Of a DNA stretch of 64,000 nucleotides, positions 15,614 to 23,076 are shown one piece after another. Both the position numbers and the translations under genes were made by a program. Numbering within the stretch: position 1 is the first letter of the stretch; each line of letters opens with the position of its first letter. Origin of the DNA: Shimia isoporae (GTDB lineage Bacteria; Pseudomonadota; Alphaproteobacteria; Rhodobacterales; Rhodobacteraceae); NCBI RefSeq assembly GCF_004346865.1, contig NZ_SMGR01000003.1, positions 310,001-374,000 of the forward strand, given 5' to 3'. The notes under the pieces were generated by a model. That model was not told where the DNA came from. It searched no databases and saw nothing but the letters and a program-made list of their open reading frames with translations.

Positions 15614-16299
15614 ATGCAAACGCCCGAGCCCTGCAAAGCTGTGTGATCCTCACGGCCATTCTGGCTATGGTGTTCGCAATCTGGCCTGGCCTCGATCTCT
15701 GGTTCACCGGTCTGTTTTACGATCCTGAGTACGGCTTCTGGCTGGCCCACATCGAGTTTGTGAAACACCTGCGAGAGTTCATCTGGAAACTCATAATTCT
15801 CACGTTTCTGCTGGCTTTTGGTGCTCTGGTTTTCACCAAAACCTTCCGCTCGACAACGCCCGTTTTGAACAAGGTTTGGGAAGTTGCAACGCTAACCTAT
15901 GTGCTCGGCCCAATGCTGCTGGTGGATGTGATCCTCAAAAGCCATTCCGGACGCGCGCGCCCTTCGACCGTCGAAGAGTTCGGAGGCAACCTGACGTTCT
16001 CTCGCGCCTTCGAAATCTCGGATCAATGCGAAAAAAACTGTTCGTTCGTATCCGGCGAAGGATCAGGTGTGACGGCTCTCCTGATCACCGTTCTGCTCGT
16101 CGTGCGCAACTCGGCGCCGGCACGATACACCCGCTTCGTCACACTTGCGGCCTTTGCGGTGACGGCCGCCGGTTTGAGCCTGCGTGTGGTGATGGGGCGA
16201 CATTTCTTGTCAGACACGGTCTTTGCCGTTCTCTTTGTAACAATGATCGCTCTGGGACTGCTTCAGCTCAAACGCTACCGAACGCTCAAACTCTTCTGA
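15601..16299 (+). CDS. PAP2-family membrane phosphatase (lipid A phosphatase-like)
   Basis: 232 residues from an ATG at 15,601. Five to six membrane segments surround the three PAP2 motifs: KSHSGRARP (motif 1), FVSGEGSG (motif 2, with E replacing the usual H) and LRVVMGRHFLSD (motif 3, with the Arg, His and Asp expected). Membrane PAP2 enzymes of this size in lipid A operons include LpxE/LpxF types that remove a lipid A phosphate. With the upstream transferase this suggests exchange of a phosphate for a sugar. The SGEG variant is worth noting. The Leu-rich end converges on rppH. Confidence 0.82.
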   Translation: MPALNANARALQSCVILTAILAMVFAIWPGLDLWFTGLFYDPEYGFWLAHIEFVKHLREFIWKLIILTFLLAFGALVFTKTFRSTTPVLNKVWEVATLTYVLGPMLLVDVILKSHSGRARPSTVEEFGGNLTFSRAFEISDQCEKNCSFVSGEGSGVTALLITVLLVVRNSAPARYTRFVTLAAFAVTAAGLSLRVVMGRHFLSDTVFAVLFVTMIALGLLQLKRYRTLKLF

Positions 16300-16302
16300 G
16301 CG

Positions 16303-16785
16303 TTACAGCTTGTCGGCGAACTCCGACAGCACCTGCTCGTATACAGCCCGTTTGAACGGAACGATATTTGCCACCAGATCACCGGTTGGCAACCACCGCC
16401 ATTCCGAAAACTCTTGATGGTCAACTTCGATGTTGATCTGGCTGTCGTCCCCGTGGAAACGGAACAAAAACCACTTCTGTTCCTGCCCGCGATAGCGACC
16501 TTTCCAGATACGCGGAACGATGTCATGTGGCAGATCATAAGCCACCCATCCTTCGCTTTCTGCTTCAACCGTCACCAAATCAGGAGAGACACCGGTCTCC
16601 TCTTCAAGCTCGCGGAGCGCCGCATCGCGTGGGGTTTCGCCCTTGTCGATGCCGCCTTGTGGCATTTGCCAGGCTGGCACCTCGCTATCAAGCCGCTGCC
16701 CAACAAAGGCATGGCCCTCGGAATTCACCAGCATCACACCGACATTGCGGCGATAAGGCAGCTTGGCGATCTCTTCTGGCGTCAT
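16303..16785 (-). CDS. rppH: RNA pyrophosphohydrolase
   Basis: 160 residues, a Nudix hydrolase of the RppH/NudH type. The Nudix box runs from GGIDKGE to REL.EETG at residues ~44-66. [11 protein letters not shown] and WQMPQGGID are standard at its front, and KWFLFRF and EWRWLP follow. It removes pyrophosphate from the 5' end of mRNAs to start decay, or hydrolyses dinucleoside polyphosphates. AAGGAG precedes the ATG. It follows ctpA on the same strand, but a terminator lies between them, so it probably has its own transcript. Confidence 0.93.
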   Translation of the reverse strand: MTPEEIAKLPYRRNVGVMLVNSEGHAFVGQRLDSEVPAWQMPQGGIDKGETPRDAALRELEEETGVSPDLVTVEAESEGWVAYDLPHDIVPRIWKGRYRGQEQKWFLFRFHGDDSQINIEVDHQEFSEWRWLPTGDLVANIVPFKRAVYEQVLSEFADKL

Positions 16786-16888
16786 GGCAGGTCTCCTTGT
16801 GGCGTAAGTTCGTCCTAGCCAATCACCGGGGCAGGTGCAATCGCACCTTGTCTGGGAAACCTCGCAAGTAGGCTCCCCAACAAAACAA

Positions 16889-16912
16889 AGGGCGCCCCGA
16901 ACGGGACGCCCT
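16889..16912 (-). terminator. Terminator after ctpA
   Basis: On the minus strand AGGGCGTCCC and GGGGCGCCCT pair as a 10-bp stem (one T-G) with a GTTC loop, followed by TTTGTTTTG. It lies 21 bp after the ctpA stop and 104 bp before rppH. Confidence 0.8.
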
Positions 16913-16932
16913 CAAATAAAATTGTCAGAGCC

Positions 16933-18267
16933 TTATTCCGTGGGTCCAAGCGCGGAGAGGCCTTTGAGAATGTCCAGAGCATAGGCCAGCTGGTAATCCT
17001 CTTCGCGCAACTTGGCGGCTTCTTCGGCCTTGGTGCGATCCTCTTCGATTTGGCGGCGCTCGTCATCTGTCAGGCTGTCGTTGTTCAGGCTGCCGCGCAG
17101 ATCCGCTTCACCATTGAAACGACGCGAAGTATCTTCTTCCTCTTCCGTCTCCGGAGCGCGGCGCGGTTGCTCCACCACGATATCAGGGCTCACGCCCAGC
17201 GCCTGAATAGAGCGGCCCGATGGCGTGTAGTAACGCGCGGTCGTCAGACGCATCGCACCGTCACCCCGAAGCGGCATCACGGTCTGAACGGAGCCTTTGC
17301 CGAAGCTCTTGGTACCTACAACAATGGCGCGGCGGTGATCCTGCAGCGCACCGGCCACAATCTCGGAAGCCGAGGCCGAACCGCCGTTGATCAGAACCAC
17401 AATCGGCTTACCTTCGGCCAGATCACCCGGTTCCGCGTTGTAACGCTCACCGTCCTGCGGGTTGCGCCCGCGGGTCGAAACGATTTCGCCTTTTTCAAGG
17501 AAGCTGTCGGAGACCTTGATAGCTTGCGTCAACAAACCACCCGGATTGTTACGCAGATCGAGCACGATCCCGTTCACATTCTCCATGCCGCCTAGCTCTT
17601 CAACCTGTTTGGCAAAGCCCGCTTCAAGGTTCGGTGTGGTTTGATCGTTGAAAGTGGTCACACGCAACACGACGCTTTCGCCAACTGTCCGAGACCGCAC
17701 CGCAGTCAGCTTGATGGTGTCGCGGACAATGGTCACATCAAACGGTTCGGCCTCACCTTCGCGCGCAACGGTGATCACGATCTCGCTGCCCACCGGGCCG
17801 CGCATCATTTCGACCGCCTGATCCAGCGTCAGGCCCAAAACGCTCTCGCCGTCCACGTGAGTGATAAAGTCTCCGGCCTCGATACCGGCCGCATCCGCAG
17901 GCGTGTCGTCGATCGGGGACACGACCTTCACAAAGCCTTCTTCCTGCGTGACCTCAATGCCAAGACCGCCGAACTCACCGCGTGTCTGAACACGCATGTC
18001 TTCTGCATCATCCGGCGAGAGGTACGAACTATGCGGGTCAAGTGACGTCAGCATACCATTGATGGCCGCTTCGATCAGATCGCCTTCGTCCACTTCTTCG
18101 ACATATTGCACGCGGATGCGTTCGAAGATGTCGCCAAACAGATCAAGCTGTTCATAGACGCTCGCCTTGCGCTCGTTTTCTTCGGCTAGCAGCGGACCTG
18201 CCACCTGTGTCGTGACCAACAGGCCGGCAAGCGCGCCAGTCGCGGCCGCAGCGACAAACTTCTTCAT
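16933..18267 (-). CDS. ctpA: Carboxy-terminal processing protease (S41)
   Basis: 444 residues. A hydrophobic signal (1-28) sends it to the periplasm. The PDZ domain is at ~95-175 (GEFGGLGIEV, SPIDDTPADAAGIEAGDFI). The S41 core follows: GIVLDLRNNPGGLL near 233-246, NGGSASASE near 294-302 with the catalytic Ser, and GTKSFGKGSVQ with Lys324. The C-terminal ~80 residues are charged and probably helical. It trims proteins at their C-termini. Immediately upstream (3 bp) is envC, a common pairing in alphaproteobacteria that ties it to cell-wall hydrolase control. Confidence 0.93.
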   Translation of the reverse strand: MKKFVAAAATGALAGLLVTTQVAGPLLAEENERKASVYEQLDLFGDIFERIRVQYVEEVDEGDLIEAAINGMLTSLDPHSSYLSPDDAEDMRVQTRGEFGGLGIEVTQEEGFVKVVSPIDDTPADAAGIEAGDFITHVDGESVLGLTLDQAVEMMRGPVGSEIVITVAREGEAEPFDVTIVRDTIKLTAVRSRTVGESVVLRVTTFNDQTTPNLEAGFAKQVEELGGMENVNGIVLDLRNNPGGLLTQAIKVSDSFLEKGEIVSTRGRNPQDGERYNAEPGDLAEGKPIVVLINGGSASASEIVAGALQDHRRAIVVGTKSFGKGSVQTVMPLRGDGAMRLTTARYYTPSGRSIQALGVSPDIVVEQPRRAPETEEEEDTSRRFNGEADLRGSLNNDSLTDDERRQIEEDRTKAEEAAKLREEDYQLAYALDILKGLSALGPTE

Positions 18268-18270
18268 GTG

Positions 18271-19419
18271 TCATCCATCCTTGTTCGTTTTGAACCACGT
18301 TTCCGGGTCCACGGGCGATTTGCCCTCTCTCACTTCTATATAGAGCGTTTCTGTGCGGTCCTGACCAGTGCCTTCACTCGACTGTGACAGGATGGCACCA
18401 ACTTCAGGGTCATTTCCGCCCATCAAACCTACCGGAGTGCCTTCGGGCACCACCTCTCCCACGCTGCCATAGACCTGAGCGAGGCCCGCCAGCACGAAAA
18501 GGTAACCCGGCTGTGGCTCGAGAATCATAACATTGCCATAGTCCAGCAGCGGACCGCGGTATCGGATCGTGGCGGCCGTCGGCGCCGTCACAAGCGCATT
18601 TGGACGGGTAGCCAGGACCAGCCCGGGACGCACGATGCCTGCCGCATCAGCCTCACCTGCACGGCGCAGAATGCGCGCTTCGACCGGCAACGCCAGGGCT
18701 CCCTTGCGGCCGGTGACATCAGGCAGATCAATCTCTGACATGCCTTCAACCTGCAAATCCACGAGTGCGCTGGCAAAGCCCTCAAGAGTCTCCGTGGAGG
18801 CAATCAACAATGCTGTTTGCACGGGGTCTTCCGTAAAGCGCATCGGCAGGTCTGTACGGTCTGCCATCGCCTTTGACAGTTCCTGTCGCGCTCTTTGTGC
18901 TCCGGCAAGCCCCTCTTGCAGCGTCTCTGCCGCGCCTTCCTGCAGGCTGCGCAGAATTGTCACTTCCTCAAGGTCGCGACGCACTGACGCTGCCTTGGCT
19001 TCAAGAGCCGGTGTCACATCCGCCAAGATCATTCCGGCACGTGCGGTTCCTGCGGGTCCTTCAGGATGCAACAACATCACCGGCGACGGGTCCTGCCCCA
19101 TCGTCTGAAGCACACCCAGAAGCCGCGCAATCTCTACCTCTTGGGACTTGAGCTGCTTGCTAAGCTGCGCCTCTCTGATCGCTGCTCGGCGCAACCCGGC
19201 CCGAAGCGCCGTCAACCCGGCTTCGTAAGCATGCACAACGCCCGTCAGAGATTTCACACGATCGCGACTGCCCTTGGCTTTAGACAACGCTACCGACGCG
19301 GCTTCCAACTGCTCCGCCGCAGCGCGGGCGGCTCCGGCCGGATCGGTTTCCGTCCGACCCGGTGCCGCCATCAACGCGGTCATGACCGCTAGCGTCAGCA
19401 AAAGCGCAGGGCATCTCAT
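18271..19419 (-). CDS. envC: Murein hydrolase activator, EnvC/peptidase M23-like
   Basis: 382 residues. Signal peptide ~1-23 (LTLAVMTALMAAPGRT), then long helical/coiled-coil segments (~30-110 and ~140-185), and a C-terminal LytM-like domain (~270-375) with YRGPLLDYGNVMILEPQPGYLFVLAGL. The metal-binding His and Asp of active M23 enzymes are absent, as in EnvC, which activates amidases rather than cutting. It would work in daughter-cell separation. The ATG overlaps the gpmI stop as ATGA; ctpA follows after 3 bp. Confidence 0.88.
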   Translation of the reverse strand: MRCPALLLTLAVMTALMAAPGRTETDPAGAARAAAEQLEAASVALSKAKGSRDRVKSLTGVVHAYEAGLTALRAGLRRAAIREAQLSKQLKSQEVEIARLLGVLQTMGQDPSPVMLLHPEGPAGTARAGMILADVTPALEAKAASVRRDLEEVTILRSLQEGAAETLQEGLAGAQRARQELSKAMADRTDLPMRFTEDPVQTALLIASTETLEGFASALVDLQVEGMSEIDLPDVTGRKGALALPVEARILRRAGEADAAGIVRPGLVLATRPNALVTAPTAATIRYRGPLLDYGNVMILEPQPGYLFVLAGLAQVYGSVGEVVPEGTPVGLMGGNDPEVGAILSQSSEGTGQDRTETLYIEVREGKSPVDPETWFKTNKDG

Positions 19420-20936
19420 CGCGTGATCAGGCTTTCTCCGGTCATTTCGGCGGGCTGCTCCAAACCCATCAATTCAAGCAATGTCGGCGCAAGATCCGCC
19501 AGACGGCCCTGACGCAACCCTGCGCCATCTGGCCCGTTTACAAGAATGACTGGCACGGGATTCAGCGTGTGAGCAGTGTGCGGACCACCGGTGTCGGGAT
19601 CAACCATGGTTTCGCAGTTACCGTGATCCGCGGTCACAATCATCGCACCACCTGCCGCGTCCAAAGCTGCCCGTACCTTGCCGAGCCCTTCGTCCACTGC
19701 AGCACAGGCCGCCATGGCAGCTTCAAGACTGCCAGTGTGCCCAACCATATCCGGGTTGGCATAGTTTGTGACGATCAGATCATAACCCTGCTCAATTGCA
19801 GCAACGAACTGCTCCGTCACTTCGACTGACGACATTTCGGGCTGCAAGTCATAGGTCGCCACTTTCGGCGATTTCGGCATGAACCTGTCCTCGCCTTCCG
19901 ACGGGGTCTCTTCTCCACCGTTCAGAAAAAACGTCACATGCGGGTATTTTTCGGTCTCGGCCAGTCGGAACTGTGTCTTGCCTGCCTTTGCGACCCACTC
20001 ACCCAAAGTATTGGAGATCTCCTGCTTCGGGTAAGCCGTTGTCATGTAGGTGTTATGCTTTTCGGAATAATCCACCATACCCAGAACCGCCGCCCATTCG
20101 GGTCGCGCAGTAACGTCGAATGCATCAAAACCAGGCTGCGCCAATGCGGCCAGTATCTCGCGCGCCCGATCCGCTCTGAAGTTCAGACAGAAAAACCCAT
20201 CGCCGTCCTGCGCACCTGCGTAGTCACCGATCACAGTTGCCTCGACAAACTCGTCGCTCTCACCACGGTCATATCCTGCCTGAACAGCTTCCCCCGCAGA
20301 GCTGGCCGTGCGACCCTCGCCAGAAACCCAGGCATCAAACGCCTTGCTGACGCGCTCCCAGCGGTTGTCACGATCCATCGCAAAGTAACGACCTGTAAGC
20401 GTTGCGACCCGCGCACCGTCAGGCATGCCCGCATCAAGCGTCTCGATAAACTCCAAAGCTGACTTCGGTGCCACATCCCGCCCGTCGGTGATCGCATGCA
20501 GCGCCACAGGAACACCCGCATCCGTCGCTGCTCTGATGGCCGCCAGCACATGAGTCAAATGCCCGTGCACGCCACCATCGGAGATCACCCCCATGAGGTG
20601 CGCCGTGCCGCCTGTTTCCTTCATCTTTGCGATGAATGCCTGCAACGCGACGTTTTCAAAAAACGAGCCATCTTCAATTGCGAGATCAATCTGGCCAAGA
20701 TCCATGGCGACAACCCGACCCGCGCCAATATTCGTGTGTCCGACTTCGGAGTTGCCCATCTGACCGCTTGGCAGACCAACGTCTGGACCATGGGTGATCA
20801 GGGTCGCATTCGGACACTCAGCCATCATCGCATCAAAGTTCGGGGTCGCGGCAAGAAACGGCGCGTTGGCAGTGGTGTCTTCGGAGACGCCCCACCCATC
20901 CAGAATGCACAAAACAACGGGTTTGGGCGGTGTCAT
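19416..20936 (-). CDS. gpmI: 2,3-bisphosphoglycerate-independent phosphoglycerate mutase
   Basis: 506 residues, the usual length. VVLCILDGWG supplies the first metal Asp, MGNSEVGHTNIGAGRV contains the phosphorylated Ser, and ITDGRDVAP, FRADRARE, YANPDMVGHTG and TADHGNCE are the other manganese and substrate motifs. It interconverts 3- and 2-phosphoglycerate in glycolysis and gluconeogenesis. The ATG at 20,936 is preferred because GGAG lies 6 bp upstream; a TTG at 20,948 is possible. It leads the gpmI-envC-ctpA operon. Confidence 0.96.
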   Translation of the reverse strand: MTPPKPVVLCILDGWGVSEDTTANAPFLAATPNFDAMMAECPNATLITHGPDVGLPSGQMGNSEVGHTNIGAGRVVAMDLGQIDLAIEDGSFFENVALQAFIAKMKETGGTAHLMGVISDGGVHGHLTHVLAAIRAATDAGVPVALHAITDGRDVAPKSALEFIETLDAGMPDGARVATLTGRYFAMDRDNRWERVSKAFDAWVSGEGRTASSAGEAVQAGYDRGESDEFVEATVIGDYAGAQDGDGFFCLNFRADRAREILAALAQPGFDAFDVTARPEWAAVLGMVDYSEKHNTYMTTAYPKQEISNTLGEWVAKAGKTQFRLAETEKYPHVTFFLNGGEETPSEGEDRFMPKSPKVATYDLQPEMSSVEVTEQFVAAIEQGYDLIVTNYANPDMVGHTGSLEAAMAACAAVDEGLGKVRAALDAAGGAMIVTADHGNCETMVDPDTGGPHTAHTLNPVPVILVNGPDGAGLRQGRLADLAPTLLELMGLEQPAEMTGESLITR

Positions 20937-21030
20937 CTTTGGCTCCAATTACTGCTCTGCGCCGTTCTACCGCGTGCATGCCGCAGGGGGAACAGGTTTT
21001 TAGAGCAAAGCCCAACGTACACGGCCCCGG

Positions 21031-23076
21031 CTATCGACGCCCTTCCCTAAGCCAACCCGCAACGATGAACAGAGATGCGACAAGCAACACCGCCCAAGCG
21101 GGTAGGAGCGGAGTGCGCGCTACATCCAGCGTCTCATAGGCACCGCGCGGTGTGATCCCGATCCAGCCGCGTCCCATTGCAGGTCGTCCTGCCCGAACCT
21201 CACGTACCGCAGGCACACCATCTTCCAGTGCGCGGGCACCACCATTCGTGGCCTCCAGAACCGGCTCCAGGGCATCGGCACTCGCAAGTGTCTTTTCGAA
21301 CTCTTTCGGTGCCGAAGGACCAAGACCAATGACTGCCGACTTGTCTCCGTTCTCCAACCGATAAAGTCCGATTTCCGCGCCTTCAAAGGCAGCTTCAAAC
21401 CGTCCGGGTGACACCTGCTCCAATGGCAATGAAACCACTTCACCTGTGGGCGCTGTAACCGACACTTCGCCCACATCCTCTTCCAGTGAGCGCCGCACAA
21501 TGCGCATACTCTGCCCTGTCGCATCCGCCCACAGGGCCTCTTCCTCAAGCTCGGGCTCGCCCATCATCCAGTGCGCCAGCCGCCGCAACATCTCAAGTTG
21601 CGGGCCACCACCGTCATATCCGCGTGCCCAAAGCCAGGCATGATCAGACGCAAGCAAAGCGACCCGCCCTTCTTCCACACGGTTCAGAACCAGAAGAGGA
21701 CTGTCCTCAGCGCCTGTCATCAGGACATCGCCACCCTCTACCGGCGTCACTTCGACTTGTCGCAACCAAGCGCCCCAATTGCCGGCATTGGGAAGCCCCG
21801 CCGTCACCGGATGTCGCGCGCCCACGTCTGATACAGTCGGAACAAATCTCTGATCCATCACGCGTGCGGTCGGTTCACCCGGCAGGATGCGCGCCAATGG
21901 GCCGCGATAAATGCTGTCGGCAGTTGCATAGTCAGGCCCTGCTGCGATCAGAACCGCGCCGCCTTTGTGAATGTACTCCCGCACATTGTCCAGATACAGC
22001 GCGGGCAATATGCCCCGCCGCTGGTACCGGTCAAAGATGATCAGATCGAAATCGTCGATCTTTTCCATGAACAATTCGCGTGTCGGGAACGCGATCAAAG
22101 ACAACTCTGCAACCGGAACACCGTCCTGTTTCTCTGGTGGGCGCAGAATCGTGAAATGCACGAGATCCACTGACGCGTCGGACTTGAGAAGATTGCGCCA
22201 TGTCCGCGCACCTTGATGGGGTTCGCCGGACACCAGCAGGACGCGCAAGCGATCACGTACACCGTTGATCTGCACCAGCGCCGCATTGTTGCGATCCGTT
22301 AATTCACCATCCTCGAAAGGCACCGAAAACTGGATAACATTGCGTCCGCCATGCGGCAGTGTGACAGGCAATTCGATATCGCGTCCGAGCGGAACCATGA
22401 ATTCCTGCGGCGCTTCGCCATCAATGGAAATGCTCAATGGCGCGCGCGTGACACCCGAGGGCGCCGCTCCGGAATCCTCAACGCGGAGCGTCAAAGTCAC
22501 GGGTTCTCCCAGGATCGCAAAAGCGGGAGCATTGCGCACGCTCAAGCGGCGGTCCCAATCGCTTTCACGGCCGGTGTGCAACAGATGAAACGGCGCCGGC
22601 AGGTCTGGCGCCAAATCCATGTCATGCACCACTCCGTCGCTGATCGCGATAACGCCGGCCACACGTCCGCGCGGCTCTTGCGCCAGTGCTTCGTTCAACG
22701 CGCTCATCATCTCGGTGCCGGCATCATTGACTCCGTCACCCACATCCACGCGCCGGACTTCGGTGTTTTCCCGCGCACCGAGCCTCGCCGCCATGGCGTC
22801 CGCCGCCGCCTCGGTCCGTGCGCTTCGGTCATCCAAACGCTGACTGGCGCTGCGGTCGACCAGCATCAACACGATGTCGCTCAACGGGGCACGGTTTTCA
22901 GTCTGCAAAACCGGACCAGCCAGCGCCGCAAGAATGACCAGTCCGGCCAGACCTCGGAACGCCCAGCCTGCCAACCCGCGCCACAAGGCAAACGACACCG
23001 CTCCCGCACAGATCACCGCCAGAGTGACGAGCAGCCAAACCGGCACAATCGGATCAAACAGCACATTCCCGGTCAT
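21031..23076 (-). CDS. Membrane protein with VWA-like and glutamine-amidotransferase-like domains
   Basis: 681 residues. Two N-terminal membrane segments (~10-32, 38-60), then a large periplasmic part that begins with a von Willebrand A-like strand and MIDAS-type motif (MLVDRSASQ). The central part (~280-500) has RLRVLLVSGEPHQG and EYIHKGGAVLIAAGPDYA, a class I glutamine-amidotransferase-like fold without an evident catalytic Cys. A last membrane segment is near 655-675. It is the last gene of the MoxR unit, with a 4-bp ATGA overlap. Such proteins are thought to be MoxR-chaperone partners at the envelope; the client is unknown. Confidence 0.75.
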   Translation of the reverse strand: MTGNVLFDPIVPVWLLVTLAVICAGAVSFALWRGLAGWAFRGLAGLVILAALAGPVLQTENRAPLSDIVLMLVDRSASQRLDDRSARTEAAADAMAARLGARENTEVRRVDVGDGVNDAGTEMMSALNEALAQEPRGRVAGVIAISDGVVHDMDLAPDLPAPFHLLHTGRESDWDRRLSVRNAPAFAILGEPVTLTLRVEDSGAAPSGVTRAPLSISIDGEAPQEFMVPLGRDIELPVTLPHGGRNVIQFSVPFEDGELTDRNNAALVQINGVRDRLRVLLVSGEPHQGARTWRNLLKSDASVDLVHFTILRPPEKQDGVPVAELSLIAFPTRELFMEKIDDFDLIIFDRYQRRGILPALYLDNVREYIHKGGAVLIAAGPDYATADSIYRGPLARILPGEPTARVMDQRFVPTVSDVGARHPVTAGLPNAGNWGAWLRQVEVTPVEGGDVLMTGAEDSPLLVLNRVEEGRVALLASDHAWLWARGYDGGGPQLEMLRRLAHWMMGEPELEEEALWADATGQSMRIVRRSLEEDVGEVSVTAPTGEVVSLPLEQVSPGRFEAAFEGAEIGLYRLENGDKSAVIGLGPSAPKEFEKTLASADALEPVLEATNGGARALEDGVPAVREVRAGRPAMGRGWIGITPRGAYETLDVARTPLLPAWAVLLVASLFIVAGWLREGRR

